A stretch of DNA of 64,000 bases from Botryotinia globosa (Eukaryota; Ascomycota; Leotiomycetes; Helotiales; Sclerotiniaceae). The notes beneath the pieces are model-generated. The model made no database searches and was not told where the DNA came from. It saw only the letters and a program-made list of their open reading frames with translations. This document shows positions 45,549 through 58,890 of this stretch, in pieces (positions within the stretch are counted from its first letter, which is position 1; each line of letters opens with the position of its first letter). The translations under genes and the position numbers were made by a program. The stretch is from NCBI GenBank assembly GCA_014898425.1, contig RCSZ01000002.1:2666001-2730000 (forward strand), given 5' to 3'.

Positions 45549-48500
45549 CTACTGCATATACTCAACCAAAAGACTTCTGGCCTCAGAATTTAATCTTTCG
45601 TTGACGTAACCTGAAATTGCTCTGTCGTGTCGTTGATTTGCCTCCCTCAAATATGATCCCACCCAAAGCTTTACATCCGTGATCTCTGGCCATTCGTCAA
45701 CTGCAACCTTCTTGCAAGTGTTGAGTTTTGTAAATCCAACTCCGAAACTTAAGTCGTCGACATCTGCTTCAGCCACTACATCATCGGTTGTGACAGGTAG
45801 TGGTGGGTTCTCCAATAACTTGAGGAGAGCCTCACAAGTCTTAGACCAACCCTTCTTATATCTAACGGCAAACGCTTGGGAATCGGTCAGGGTCTTAGTC
45901 AAAGAGATGACGGCGATTTTGCGATCTAGTGGCCGAGGGAATTGCTGGGTGATTGGGAGGATAATGGTCAAGTAAAGAGGCACAAATACGGTGTCTTGCA
46001 CCGCATCTGATTGCTTTATAAAGAAATCTGCTCCAAGGCCTTGCTGATCCTTAGATGAGATAAGATGATAGAAACGGACAAAGCGACGCTTAAATGCTTC
46101 GGGAGGGTTGCTGTTAAGGCGTGTGAACATGATGTTTAGGATCGTAGGGAAGTATTGTTCAATGGCAGAGCTATCACATGTTAGAACAGAAACAATTGGT
46201 ATGCTAGGAAGGGAATTAGAGTTGCTTACACATTGCACGAAATAATCAACGCTTCTAAAACATCAAAACTTTGTAGCTCAGTTCTTGATTTTCCGGCCAT
46301 GAGCTTCTGAAAGATGCCAAGTATTGGCTCGAGTTGGTTATTCGCTACAAGTTCAGCAGCGCACTTGGGGATCATGGCGGAAAGCAATCTAGTCAGAGCT
46401 GGCACGTTTCCTCGAGACTCCCAAAGGGTAGGACTTAGAATTGGGGCAATCAAGTTTCTGTAGTAGTCGGAAAGTGTCGTGGACGGGTTGGCTTCCAGAA
46501 GAGCGGCGAATAGTTGGAAGACATAGGGCATGAATTCTTGATGATTGTTAGTGCAGGATCCCATTTTTGAGTGGATATTGAGCATACCTTGAACATCGCT
46601 AGAGAGAATACCAGCAAAGGTAGGATACAGATCGTTCTCAAGTTTGTCGGGTTGTGAAGGCGCCGACCATCTTTATCTAGTTAAAAATTGAATCTTGGAA
46701 AGAATTTGTGCACATACCTGATCAAAGCACCAAAGGCTTCGAAGTGATAGTAGTAAAAGCGTGGGTTACTAGGGTTTTGGCCAATGACTTGAGTGATCTT
46801 GATCAAGTGCTGCAAAACATTATCTGCTATTGGAATAACGCCGTCCTTAATGACAATGAGCACTCTCATAACACAGCGCATGAGGAACTCATTCTCCTGA
46901 ATCTTCTCGGGTGCGGCATCTTTCTCAATCAAATGGAACAAGTGATTTAAAAGGCTCTCGGCGAGTGGCAATACATCCTCCTTCCCAAAGATATGCTGGT
47001 TTGCATCGTTTGTGAGAAACAAGACTCTTTCCACAGTAATTGCGGCGTAAGTGTAAACCACATAGTTCGAGGAACCTAGATTTTTGACCAGGGGTTCAAA
47101 TGCCGCTTTCCATTGATCTTTGGTCAATTGACTACGGAACGTATAAAGGAATTTAATAGCATCAACCTTCAAGATCGGCTCAACGTTGCTTTCCGCAAGA
47201 AGATCATTCGCAATATTCTGCTGGAAAAAGTCGACAACATTCACCAAGGGGTTTGTGGTTTTGACTCCTTGTCCTGTTGTGATGACACCCTTCGCTGCGA
47301 TAGCCGAAAACAAATATACGGCGGTATCTTTAGATTTCCAATGATCGCTACCGTTTTGGGAGAATTGGTCAAGATAATGCTTAATATATCTCCCAACAAC
47401 ATCAGTCACAAGTGGCTCGAACTTCTCCAGAAGCTTGCGCAAGAAGTCGGTTGCTGCTCGTCTTCTGGTGTCAGCATCTGAGCCCTCCAGATCTCTTCGG
47501 ATATACTCGATGGGCTCATCCTCGAATTGTTCGATGTCCGTTTCTCTCAAGCTAACATTGGGCAGAATAACCTTCTCAACCACCTGGCTCAGAATCTCGC
47601 CATTATTGAAATTTTGAGCATGCTTGTCAAGACTAGCAACTGCAGTCAAGAAGTGCAATGCTTTGCTAACAAGAATGTCGAATTTTGTTTCGGGTCCAAT
47701 GGTTGTTAACAGACTCCAAGCACTTGTAATGAATGGCTCGCAAAGACTTCCAAATGCATCTTCATATTTCTGCATGTAAAGTGTCGAAACCTCACATATG
47801 CCAGCCTTCACGAACTCGAGAGGTCCCGACTCAGAATCGTCGTCTGTCGCCAAAAGAGGATTTTCATAGTTAAGGTATTTATGTAAGAGTTTCGATAAGT
47901 CTCCGATATTATCCTCGAAGATAGGAGGGAGATCTTGGCAAGAAAGATCGAAGAAAACTTTCATCAAGAGGTTCATTGTCTCAAAATGTTGCTTCAGAAC
48001 CTCTTTATTATCCTTATTAGCTTGTATCTGCTGGTCGGTGCTCTGTGAAAAATAGATCAGCTGGTGCCTACACCTCTGAGTGAGTGGGATCTTACCGCCA
48101 GAAGCTGTACAAAGGGTTGACCAAATTTTGATAGTACGTGGTTGACTTCTGTGTATAGAGCATCCGAGGCGAACAGCGGTCTCCATCTCTTGAATATTGA
48201 ATGGGCGACTTCCAGTACACCATTATTGATTTTAGCGTTATTAGGAGTGAGACGGGAAACCAAGTCCTGCATAGAGTCAGTAAATACTTCGATACGAAAC
48301 TGATTCGGCACGCAAGTGACTAACATCGACCAATGTATCCCATCTGTCCCAGAAGTCTGATTCTGCGATAATACTAATAGCTTCTCCTAGTTGGGCTTGT
48401 ATACTGTTTGGGACCGAGACCATGAGGCCAATCAACTCAGTCTTTATCGTGAAAACTTCATTTTGTGGAAGCTTGTAGTTTCTCTCTTCGTCCTGAAGAT

Positions 48501-48813
48501 TTGTTAGCAGAGAATGGGAATTAGCGCAAGATACTTACCACATAGTTGTACTTAATGAAATTCTTGAAGCATAGAGCTCCCGAGAGCCTCGTATTAACTG
48601 GCAGGTCATCGGCTGCAACGATGTTGAGGAGGAGGAGAGAAAATCCAGGTTTGGCCTGCTCTACTTTCAAGGCTGCCTCAGCTGTACAAAATAGTCAATA
48701 ATAATTACTTTATAAATATGAGTTAAAAAAAAAGTTTACAAACCTTGCTTATGCTGCCTTGGGTCCAAGGTAGCTTGAAGCAGAGCTGCAACTGTTTGAA
48801 TATCTGAAGACAT
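45549..48813 (-). CDS. CSE1: Importin-alpha re-exporter Cse1/CAS
   Basis: A karyopherin-beta family export receptor that, with RanGTP, returns importin-alpha to the cytoplasm. Eight exons fit by phase: 48744-48813, 48539-48681, 48325-48492, 48096-48266, 46718-48042, 46588-46670, 46231-46537 and 45549-46170, giving 962 aa, normal for Cse1. The N-terminus MSSDIQTVAALLQATLDP and AEAALKVEQAKPGFSLLLL form the importin-beta N-terminal (Ran-binding) HEAT repeat. ALCFKNFIKYNYV and WDRWDTLVDDLVSRL follow. The Cse1-specific C-terminal region contains NDVQEFMPYVFQLFAALLE, EQYFPTILNIMFTRL and VGFTKLNTC. All introns are 50-100 bp with GT-AG ends. HEAT repeats fill the molecule. Confidence 0.95.
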
Positions 48814-50062
48814 ATTTACAGAGACCGTGTGAAGATCTAATAAATAGAAATCAAGAGCTGGTGATTGACACAGAATAATGTTTGCTTGTAAACTTTCTAG
48901 AACCTAAAAAGGATGGAGAGACGGAGGTGAAGATAATCCGAGACCGATTTATTAGGAACACAGAAAGACCTTGATAGAATGATTCCTTGATTTCAGGTAA
49001 AGCAACAACCAATTCATGAGCTATTTGAAACCAGAACCAAAGATGTACGTGGAGTTTTCGTTGTATCCCAGAGATTCCATTTAAGCTCGTTATCATCCCC
49101 TTGTATCTTTATTTTGAGATTTTGGTACTCTTATCTGATCTAGTTATTGAAGGAAACCGAGGGGTTCCCTCATGGAAGACTAGTGTCATCATCATCAATG
49201 TGCTTCATTGATGATTGAAATTGGCAGCCTTGTAGCCTTAAAGACCTGGCAACCAACACTTTGATAGCCTCGGGAGTGAAGTCAAAAATTTATAGAGGAT
49301 ATTGATGAAGTCCATCCTGCACTCCCTTCTCGGATGAATACTAGGTACTTCGGACATATGGCTGTGTGTTAGCTGGCTCCTAGATACTTATGGTGTGTAT
49401 GCTACCTATCTCCGAAAGTTCGATTTTTCGCATTTGAATAGCCACTTCACTTCATCCACACCTCACATCCTATTTTTGAGGTCCAGTTTGCTGTCACTGC
49501 TCTACTCCATTCACCCCTCATTCGCCATACTTCAGGGACTTTGCCTTGCTCTAGCTGCTTCACTTTACGCATCCATCACTCCTTCACTATGCAACATCAA
49601 TTTCTATGATTGAATAAGTGCATACATTGCTTAAATCTGATAATTCGTACAAGATATATCAGACGTCCCTTATGATTTTCACTGCAATGGCTTTTCAGAA
49701 TCAAGCTTTTGTTATTGAGCCCAGATAAAGAAGTATGGGCTTGAAGTCTTTCATCAGCTGACTATCAATGTTCATCTATCATATCTCATGGAGCTAAACC
49801 TAGAATGGCCTACAGTGTATAGGTACCGAGTTTCTCTACTGATGTGCATCTTGTTACCATGGCCCAATATAAATTCTCCATACACAATGCTAGAGAGCAC
49901 TTGAAAAAATGAGCTAGCTGTCGGTTGCCTTAATATCTGGGAACATCATTGTCTCGGCGCTCTACGAGCATCTGCTGCCTTGTTATTTTCTTTTCGTCAA
50001 CTTCGATTGCATGATCCGCACACAAAACTGCAATTCAAATATTTAAAAGAGAAGCATCCAAA
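48814..50062. other. Divergent intergenic region between CSE1 and TSC2 genes
   Basis: A 1.25-kb region from which CSE1 (minus) and the tuberin gene (plus) diverge. It presumably holds both promoters and leaders. No gene is recognised. The tuberin gene might have an additional short 5' exon here, since its first exon start is not certain. Confidence 0.5.
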
Positions 50063-53000
50063 ATGTATCCCCTATTTACTAACAGATGGAATTTCGAAAC
50101 AGATTCTCGAGTTCAAAGAAATCCTCGAGTTTCCAACCCTCGAGCTTCTATGCCTCCACCTGTCGGGGACGCAGCTCAGACGCCGGAACCAAGGAGCTCT
50201 AGCGGAATTGCGAGTGTATTCAAAAGCTTGACTGGCGGTAAAATTACCAAAAGTCCAAGTACGCAATCTCCAGCAACAGGTCCTTTACAGCTCGACAATG
50301 GAAGCATTCCGCAAAAGCTTAGCCATGGAGGTATACTCAACCATGAGCCAACCCTTGAACAACTACAAGCGGGGCATAGTCTTGCAGATCGCGTTCGCGC
50401 AGCAGAACATTTACGCCGTGCTGTGATTGATTTTCCCCTGGAAAATGTTGGTAGATTGAATCGATATATTATTTGCCGCTTGCTAATTTTTGGTTAATAG
50501 GTTTCCATGATATTTATTGCAGGCAAAGATTTAATCGAACCAACTCAGCCACAGCAAGCGCGAATCGCGGGGTTCGAGTTGTTGACCGCTTGCGTTCAAT
50601 GTACATCCTCGAATGATCCCGAGAGAGCAAGCTTTTTCCAAGTATTAAGTCATCCTGCAAACAGAGAAGATTTTAACCTGCAGCTTGTATCGTTGATCGA
50701 ACTATCGCGACACGGCAAAGATCTCTCGGGTTTCCATTATAAATTACTTCCACTACTAACAACATGGCTGAAGGATACTTGGTCTGCAGCTACAGCAGAA
50801 CGAATCTCACGCAAGAAGGCTACTCGTCAGAGCACCCTGCCAAAAGAGCAACTGCCTTTAGATGAGGAATCTAATCTAGCTCTTCTATTTGTCTTCATTG
50901 CGGATATCATCAAATTCAGCTCCAACATTGTGACTGATTCAGCGTCATCCGACCTTCTTTCTCAGATTCTTGAGATTTGCACATCATCTGCTACAGAGGC
51001 GGATCTCAAAGCATGCAATCAATTGTTTGATGCTGTCATAACATATGGAGATATTCCAGATAGCAAGCTTCAGCCAGTTGTGAAGGTGCTATGCTCTATA
51101 CATAGCTCTCTTTGGAATGTGCACCAAGACGCCTGGAGATGTATCAGCAACTTATGCAGATCCCATCACGGGCTCACAATGGTCAGAATACTGATGGAAG
51201 TTGTTGGAAAGCCTCTGTTAGACAAGTCCAATGATAAGCAATATAGCCAGAATGTTAAAGAAGTCAGAGGTGCTATATCGGCATTGGAGAAACTACTTGC
51301 AGAGGACGCAAAGAATGGTTACCCCTTGGTCCCATTCACGCTTCTCATGGCATCTCTGCGAAAGGTTCTTGAGCTCGATCGTACCTCAGTTAATTGCGAT
51401 ATTTTGCAGCTGATTTACTCGCTTTTCACTCATGAAGGTGGAATTATGCAGAATGTGCTTGACGAAGACTGGTCACCAATGTTTGAGATTGTGTTTAGCT
51501 GCTCTAGGCGTATTCCAGATTCAGTGACGAATCGGTCTCAAATATACAATACTATCAATGGAAGTCCCCCTTCAAAAGACGAAACCTCCGAGCAAAAATT
51601 TATAACAAAAATGGGGGAACTGATTGGTGGTCTAATTATGCGCGTCGAGCAACTATTAAACTCACCTCCACTCAACTTTGTTCAGAAAGATGACTGCATT
51701 GAATTTTTCGTCAGATCTCATACCTATCTTCCAGACACTTGCGCAAGATTAGTCATTGATCATTTCATAGACTACAAATGTTGCTCGCCATCGGATTTAC
51801 GATGGAAAAAAAACATTGACGTGATTCTTGGCGGCTTCCTTGCTGATCGGTCCCGCCCACCTGATATTCGATTGCATGCTCTGAAAGCTGTGACAGATGT
51901 ATATGTTATTGTCAGCGTCACTGATCAACCGGAGATTTTCGAGGCTTTTGCGATGACAGTCTTGGGATATGTTCGAGACGAGAAGGATATTGCAATACTG
52001 CAGGAATTCATTGATTTCGCTGTAGTGATGGCCGAACAAACTTTGGACGACGGTTTATTCCAACATGCTGTAGACATTATGAGAAGTGTGGTCACCAGTG
52101 ACCGAATGCAATCACCTCTTGGATCGCCTCCAGGTACTCGTCATGGCATCTTATCGAGCAAGTCTTCATCTTCTTATGCCGCACCTCGTATTGTGCACAG
52201 CCCTTCCAATATCGTTGTGCGAGGTTTTGTTCAAATATTCATGCGAACTATGTTTACGGATGTCTCTAAGTCATTACGGGTGTTTGAAGAATTACTTGCC
52301 ATCGCGCAAGCTTCTGACTGCCCAACAGACTCTCGCATATCTGCTCTAAAAATGTTCTTTCGGCTTCGAGCAGACGCTATGAACAGAATTTTCCTTACGC
52401 CCTTCACAGAGTCAGATACTTTAGCCGCTTCTCTCTATCGAACAGCTGAATCTCTGGCTAAGAAGCACGCTGCAGATGAAGCCGCTCAGCAAAGTCGGTT
52501 AGCTCGAGCGGATGAATCTAATTCTCGCCTATCTCGAAGTACGTCAGGAGGTCAAGCACAGTCTCTTCCCAAACAAAGTTTCAGATTAGACAGTGGCATG
52601 AATCGAACTTTACAGCGTAACCACCAGATGTGGATGTCACCAGACGTCGACGCCTTGCCAGACACTACAAATGGCAATGCTACTATACGCCTAGTTTCAA
52701 TAATTGAAGATGTAGATCAGAAGTTCATTGCGCAGAATTTGGATGCTGCAGGATTGATTTCTGATCAAGAGAACTCACAACACTCTGTGGCTCGAGAGAC
52801 CATCGCTGAATCAGATCCAGTACAGGAGAACAAACAGGATTCAGCGGTAGATGCTCCCGATGATCTCTCACGCACCTCTGTCGAGTCTGCCCATCCGGAT
52901 CTGACTGATACTGAAGAGAAAAGGCCTGACCACAGCGATAACTTGAACCCTTACCAGCCACTTGTGCAGACTGTCTTGGGTATTGACTCTTATCTCGATG

Positions 53001-55204
53001 TTCTTTGTCAGCTCCTTGATGGCGGGTGTGATTGGGAAGTTTACAGCTATATTCTTGTTCACCTGCCATCTCAGTTGACCAACCAAGCCCTCTTCAAGTC
53101 ATCAATTCCCCAGATAAAGAAGCTCAGATCTTTGCTATGCGATCTGATCAGAGATAGTAGTTTTCAAGAACCCCCAGTATCATCTGGATTGCGCAAAGCT
53201 GACGTGGCCATTTGTCTTTTTCACGTCTTGACAATGGTCACAAGTTACAACCGAGAGTTTTCTAAAGCTGAGGAAGACGAAATCGTTAGGACCTTCTTAC
53301 AAGGTGTCGGTGCGTGGGAGCGAGCCGCAAAATGCTGCATCCATGCCCTTTCAATTTGCTGCCATGAACTTCCTGGATCGACTAGAAAAGCTCTTGTCAC
53401 CATTCTTCAAAAAATGTCGCAGATTATCACTCAACAACATGTCGCAATTCACATTCTAGAATTTTTGGCTTGTTTGTCAAGACTCCCAGAGCTATATGCC
53501 AACTTTCGAGAAGAGGAATACCGAACTGTTTTCGCTGTATGTTTCCGATATCTTCAAAATGTACGAGATCAGCCGAGCAAGGATAGCAGTTCGAAAAACA
53601 ACTTACCCCGAGCTCGAGTTTCCTCGGGACCACTCTCAACAGAGACTAATTTGGTGGATTCAAGTGTGCAAGCAAGTAGCTCGGATGATTTGCCACAGTA
53701 TGTATATGCTCTTGCATATCATGTTATCATTTTCTGGTTTCTATCCTTGAAGCTCACTGATCGCGCTGGTCAAGTTGGTTGGATTGCTAAGAACCTCGTT
53801 TCGACTGATGCGAATGGAAAGGAGAGAATTGATGAGCAAGCACAAGTCACCTTGGACTATATGCAAAGAGTTGCTTATGCTGATGTGGACGAATCTTCTG
53901 CCGATCCAGACTTTATCCCAGAAATATATGGTGAAATACTGAAAAAGCGCTGGATTATTGGTCATAGTGTTGTCACCATTGAACAGGCTACACACAAAGG
54001 TTGGGCCCAAATCACTAAGCGCCATCCGTCAGGTACTTCTTGTTATATGGTTCGCGAAAAGTTCAGTCCGCCGCCTCCTCACCAGATCTCTCTCTCCACC
54101 GATGCTTTACGCGACGCAAAGCACTCCAATGCCAATGTTGTTCTCCCTAGCCACCTCCTCCTACAACTGACCGCCTCAATTCCGCAGGGCACTGAGTTCA
54201 CGCGCCCAATCGCTCTTCCCGATGATGACATGGTCAGGCGTGCTGTAAAGGCTCTGGATCGCAATCTTACCGTGGATGGGCACAAAGTTGGTGTCATTTA
54301 TATCGGTGACAAGCAGACACAGGAAGTCGAGATACTTGCCAATATTACAGGCAGTGAGGAGTACTATACATTTCTTGCAGGGCTTGCGACAGTGACTGAA
54401 CTCAAGGGGGCCAAGTTCAATACTCAAGGTCTTGACACACTATACGGTACGGATGGGGAGAAGGTGTTCTGTTGGAGAGATCGGGTTTCTGAAATCGTTT
54501 TTCACGTGACAACACAGATGCCGACAAATCTTGAGAATGATCCACAGTGCGCTCAAAAGAAGAAACATATTGGTAATGATTATGTGAATATCATTTTCAA
54601 CAACTCCGGCTTGCCGTTCAAGTACGACACATTTCCATCTGCTTTCAACTATGTCAACATTGTTATTGCTCCAGAATCCCGTCTCTCCTTCACCGCTGCT
54701 AGAGACCCACGACAAGGACAATTGCGAAAAGATCCATACTACAAAGTTCAGGTCATGAGCAAACCTGGATTCCCGGAGATTTCCCCTGCTGCTGAGATGA
54801 AAATTGTCAGTCTGAGGAATTTGCCGGAGTTTATTCGTTTGCTAGCAATGAATGCTTCAGTGTTTTCCTCGGTCTGGGCAAATCGTGAGGGTGGAGAACA
54901 CGTTTCACCATGGCGCAATCGCCTACGTGAAATCAATCGGCTGAGAGCAAAGCATGCACCGAAGCGATCTGATTCTATTCATAATTCCCCACCAGGTACA
55001 TCCACTGGCGCAGTTTCCGATGCCAAGGCCCGCGAGAGTATGACTAGTATTCGCCGGGCTTCTGTCGCCAACTTCAGTTTTCTATCTAGTTCAGTTGACG
55101 CTAGTTCTCAAAAGTCGTCGGTTATGTCTACAGCAGAAGCGGATAAGGACACGATTGGGGATGAGCCAATGGTCGATAGTTTAGACTTCTCAAGATGGGC
55201 TTAA
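50063..55204 (+). CDS. TSC2: Tuberin (TSC2) Rap/Ran-GAP domain protein
   Basis: The fungal homologue of tuberin, GTPase-activating protein for Rheb and a negative regulator of TOR signalling, acting with hamartin (Tsc1). Two exons, 50063-50450 and 50523-55204, give about 1689 aa. The start is uncertain: ATG at 50063 (MYPLFTNRWN) or ATG at 50150 (MPPPVGDAAQ), and an extra 5' exon cannot be excluded. The intron is placed with the TTGCAG acceptor because that keeps frame; TAATAG nearby gives a different junction. The long middle is HEAT-like with the tuberin domain and a disordered Ser-rich linker near residue 660-800. The C-terminal Rap-GAP domain contains HIGNDYVNIIFNNSG, whose Asn (about 1481) is the catalytic thumb, then NYVNIVIAPES and PGFPEISPAAEMKIVS. 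The catalytic residue is intact, so the GAP is probably active. Confidence 0.93.
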
Positions 55205-55959
55205 TATAGAATGTGGGGCGTTGGGTTGAAACGACTGAAATGATTGGGAAATACCACAAAAGTTTTTATCTTATTTTATCTTATTTCTTTTGTTTATGGG
55301 CTGGAGGGGACATTTATGAGATGATGGGGGCCCAGCTTGACATTAATTAGGTTGATAAACCTCTATGGGCAAAGATGGAGCTTTTTCTTTCTTTCAGTGA
55401 CCATTTATAAACACACCTTCACATAGCTTAACATATACATTGAGTATTTATCTATGGATATCGCTACCTGCTCTGCCTGTAAATCAATTTCATTGGGAAT
55501 TTCAGTATGACTGCTTGGTAGAACCCATTTTCAATGCTTCGTGAAGCCGCAACCGACCAAAGCGAACGTAGCTGTGTGCGCAAATTGCATGTAAAGCTTC
55601 GGGCCCGACCTTATTGATACGAAGTCATCTGCAGAGTTCTAGTCTTCTTTGCCGATGTTCCAGAACCCAGGACATAAAGTTTTCCAGAGACTTTGAAATC
55701 AATGACTTGCCCAGTCAGCATAGAAACTCCTGCATTGATGCCTGGAAATCGGATTTCTCATGCTTAGGGAGGCAAGCTTTGTGTCGCAATCGACAAAAAA
55801 CATGTACTGTGTCCGATTCTTTCTTGCAACAGATTCTGTTGACGATGCAACGCCCATGTTATCCAGAAGCTCTCTTCTTTGAAAACTAAAATCCCAGGCT
55901 TGTGGAAGAGCTCGCTATTGACGAAAAGTAAAGGTAGATTGCTCTAGCCTCCAGAATCC
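55205..55959. other. Intergenic between convergent TSC2 and POP8-like genes
   Basis: Both flanking genes end here. No gene is recognised; the frame 55614-55889 has no family features. It contains the 3' regions of both genes. Confidence 0.5.
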
Positions 55960-56415
55960 TCAGTCATTCCAAACCTCCTCAATATCTCGCTCTCCCACCA
56001 AACCTCCCAGCCAATTTGCCCTCCCCTTCACCCTCCACCCCACCTGCTCATCCCCATTGCCCGACTTCTTAATCCAACCCCCCAACGCTGCAACCACTGC
56101 ACTAGCATCCTCTCTCATGACTCTGATCCAAACATCCTTGTCCTCCGTCTTCAAAATGTCAATAGAGATAGCAGAGCCATGGAGTCCCAGAAATTGCAAC
56201 AGTGCTGAGGTAATATGTGATTTTGCTGTAATATCATCTAGCTGTGGCTTCTTGAAAGATGAGGTCTGAAGTTCCAGATGAATGTAGGAAAAAAGTGGTG
56301 CTGTGATAGTAATGGCCTTGTGCTCGTGACTAGTTTGTTTGCGTTTTGAGGGGATAGATGATGGGGGTGCTTCTTGCATTGGAGTATCTACGGTGGTTCC
56401 TGGAGTTTGAGCCAT
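55960..56415 (-). CDS. POP8: RNase P/MRP protein subunit, Pop8-like
   Basis: A single-exon gene of 151 aa. After a polar N-terminus (MAQTPGTTVDTPMQEA) comes a small alpha-beta domain with the Pop8 signature order: ITAPLFSYIHLELQTS, then ITAKSHITSALLQFLGLHG, ISIDILKTEDKDVWIRV and DASAVVAALGGWI. It resembles the Rpp14/Pop5 fold found in nuclear RNase P and RNase MRP, which process pre-tRNA and pre-rRNA. Fungal Pop8 proteins are short and weakly conserved, so the name rests on the domain order and length. The start is the only plausible ATG. It diverges from SPT4 with 258 bases between start codons. Confidence 0.75.
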   Translation of the reverse strand: MAQTPGTTVDTPMQEAPPSSIPSKRKQTSHEHKAITITAPLFSYIHLELQTSSFKKPQLDDITAKSHITSALLQFLGLHGSAISIDILKTEDKDVWIRVMREDASAVVAALGGWIKKSGNGDEQVGWRVKGRANWLGGLVGERDIEEVWND

Positions 56416-56673
56416 TTTTCTGCCGCTCGAAGGAAGCTATTTCCAAATTTGTAATTTTTATATCAATGTTCAGAGTCCTGGCGAGACACAAGGGAGGAGG
56501 TTCAGCCGTGTCGACTTTTTAAGACGGCTGGTCCAAGCTTTTTTCAGCCTTGCAGCTTTCTTTGACATCTCGGACAATCTCAACCCTTTCAACTATATAA
56601 ATCCTAGCCCTCTCAATTCTGGAAGCCTTCTCATTGCAACTCCAACTCCAGCTGAAAGATTACAACAAACACT
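56416..56673. promoter_or_regulatory. Shared divergent promoter of POP8-like and SPT4
   Basis: The 258 bases between the two start codons must hold both promoters. A tatataaa at 56594-56601 lies 73 bases upstream of the SPT4 start, and the following stretch is pyrimidine-rich, as in fungal leaders. Shared control of an RNA-processing and a transcription-elongation gene is possible but unproven. Confidence 0.6.
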
Positions 56674-57175
56674 ATGACTGAAAACTACGTACCCCCTAAT
56701 CAGCAGCGCAATCTCCGCGCATGCATGGTCTGCTCAATCGTCATGACCCAAAACGTACGCATCTACCTTCCCTTCATTCTTCCCTCCCATCTCTACTTGA
56801 TAGTCCAAAATTAACATACAATCTTCCAGCGTTTTATGCGAGAAGGGTGCCCCAACTGCGAAGATTTTCTCCATCTGCAAGGATCTATGGAAGCGATTAT
56901 CGACTGCACATCTCAAGTCTTTGAAGGTCTCATTACACTGGCCGATCCATCCAAATCTTGGGTCGCGAAATGGCAGCGATTGGATGGATATGTGAGAGGT
57001 GTTTATGCGACGAAAGTCAATGGACAACTGCCGGAAGAAATCGTTTCGACAATGGAGGAAGAGGCGAGGGTCAAATATATTCCGTGAGTTGTTCTATGAT
57101 GGAATGGAGGTTTATGTGATAAATTGGAGCTAATATGGATTTAGGAGAGATGGAAGTGCTACTGAAGCGGATTAG
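56674..57175 (+). CDS. SPT4: Transcription elongation factor Spt4
   Basis: The small zinc-binding partner of Spt5 (DSIF), which binds RNA polymerase II and aids elongation and chromatin silencing. Three exons, 56674-56754, 56830-57083 and 57145-57175, give 121 aa, the usual length. The zinc ribbon has cysteines at residues 17, 20, 34 and 37 (ACMVC and GCPNC). The core continues DFLHLQGS, then [34 protein letters not shown] and VNGQLPEEI, all family-typical. The 31-base last exon adds RDGSATEAD. The start gives [17 protein letters not shown], matching other fungal Spt4. Confidence 0.95.
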
Positions 57176-57806
57176 GAGATTTGAGAGATGGTTTGCAAGT
57201 CAAGGTAAGAGCCTTCGCCGTTTGGGAATGAGATGATGAGGAGTCGATATGATATTTGGCAACTTATATAGTATTTCCTATCTTGGAGCTTGAAAGACCA
57301 AGCCATAGACAAGCACATCATTGCCCTTGAGTCGTCTCCCGCCAAGCATACTAGGACTACAGTCATCATGAACTTTGCTGATTTTTCATTAGGTCAACTA
57401 CGCTTTATGGGATAGGAATTTGGATCTGGACAAAGGGTGCATAATGTTCGTAGCGCGAAGGAGTTAAAAAGGAGTTTGGACATGGTATAAGAACAAATAC
57501 AAAGAAATGAGACGCGGAAAGGCTCTGAAGCGACCGATTGAATCAAGCAGTATCAATCGCCCGATATATTATAACAGATTTAATTTCACGACCATTTGTG
57601 GAAGGATGTAGACTTCTGAGAGCCGAGTAAAATCATTGACACACAATCAATGAAGCCGAACAGAAATTCCTTGAAAAATAGGGACATCCTGCCTTGGCTC
57701 TACTACAGATGCATGTGGTATCAAATATAACGCCATATTCCTTCCACCGTAAAGTGCCTATAAATATAACTCCGTGCAGTGCCAAACCCTCATGATCGCT
57801 AGGGAA
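57176..57806. other. Intergenic between convergent SPT4 and KIN17 genes
   Basis: Both genes end here. No further gene is recognised in 630 bases; it comprises 3' regions. Confidence 0.5.
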
Positions 57807-58890
57807 CTAAAATCGTGGTCGTTTATGAGATGGTCCTCCATTTGATTGCTCCCTGCTCCTCTTGCGCTCAATTTCTTCCTTCATAATACGCTCTGCCTCG
57901 CTCATTTTTTTCGGCTGCTCAAATACGGGGGCCTTCTTACCGCCTAAAGCATTCTTTTTAGCCGCTGCAAAGACGTTCTTTGGTTTGCTCTGGAATCCCA
58001 TCTTTAAGGAAACTTTGGCTGGTGCTGGTGGCGCTGCTTCTAGATTTGGAGATTCTGTGATTTTATCATCACCAGTGGTCGGTGTCTCAGAAGGTTTGTC
58101 CTCGTCTTTCGCAGTTTCAAGAGAAGGCGCGTCACCAGCCGGCGTCTTGCTCTCCTCTGGCTCAATATTTTTGCTTTCGGGGTTTGACACAACAGGCTTA
58201 GCACCGAAGCTAAGCTTTATTTTCTCTCCTTCCTCTCTTTTAAGGCCTCGTTCTTGCTCATCCGCTTCTGATTCTCCACGAGCTTCTGCATCTTGCTTTG
58301 CTCGACGTACCTGCTCTCTAATAAGCATTTGCTCCCGCTCCTCATCACCCTTGTCTTGTCTCTCTTTCTTTCTGATCGCATCTTGCCTTCTTAACGCTTC
58401 GGGTGAGTTGTCGATCCATGCTACTTGTATACCTTTATCCGTTTCCTCTACTCGACATAAACTTTCTCTGCCTAGAAATTTGGCAAACTCTGTCAAAGAT
58501 GGCCATTTCGTTGAATTCATATGTATGTGCTCCTTGTTGCTAATATATTCTTGGTAGAAATGATTCAGATTGACTTGTTTTTCGCCATGAGATGTTCGTA
58601 ACAATTGTAGAAAGTCACGCTGGAATTGATTACTGAAATCGTTGATATATTTTTTAGGATCTTCGCCGATTAGGAGGATTTGTCGAACATGCGACTCAGA
58701 TTGTACATGCATTTTGAAGCCATTTTCGTCGCGCATCTGTCTCTCGCAAGCCTGTTCATAATGTTAGTTGGCTAATAAGTATCATCGAAAAGTATACACA
58801 TACTTGGCAGTACCATCGCAATCGCTGAAGACCTTTGGACTTTAACTTGTTGTTCAGAAACTTCGTTGATCCAACCTCTGCTTTCGGCAT
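57807..58890 (-). CDS. KIN17: Kin17/Rts2-type DNA/RNA-binding zinc-finger protein
   Basis: A conserved nuclear protein linked to DNA replication, repair and RNA processing. Two exons, 58804-58890 and 57807-58751, joined by a 52-bp intron, give 343 aa. The single C2H2-type zinc finger uses Cys28, Cys31, His44 and His50 (WYCQACERQM ... HVQSESH). The winged-helix domain that follows begins NDFSNQFQRDFLQLL and includes YQEYISNKEHIHMNSTKW, SLTEFAKFLGRE and GIQVAWIDNSPEALRRQ. A long Lys/Glu coiled coil comes next and a low-complexity tail. The C-terminal KOW/SH3-like domains of the animal protein are absent, as in other fungal homologues. The start gives MPKAEVGSTKFLNNK, diagnostic for Kin17. Confidence 0.95.

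Noticed and set aside
57862..58557. 231-codon plus-strand frame
   Set aside because: Entirely antisense to the KIN17 coding exon, arising from its codon bias.
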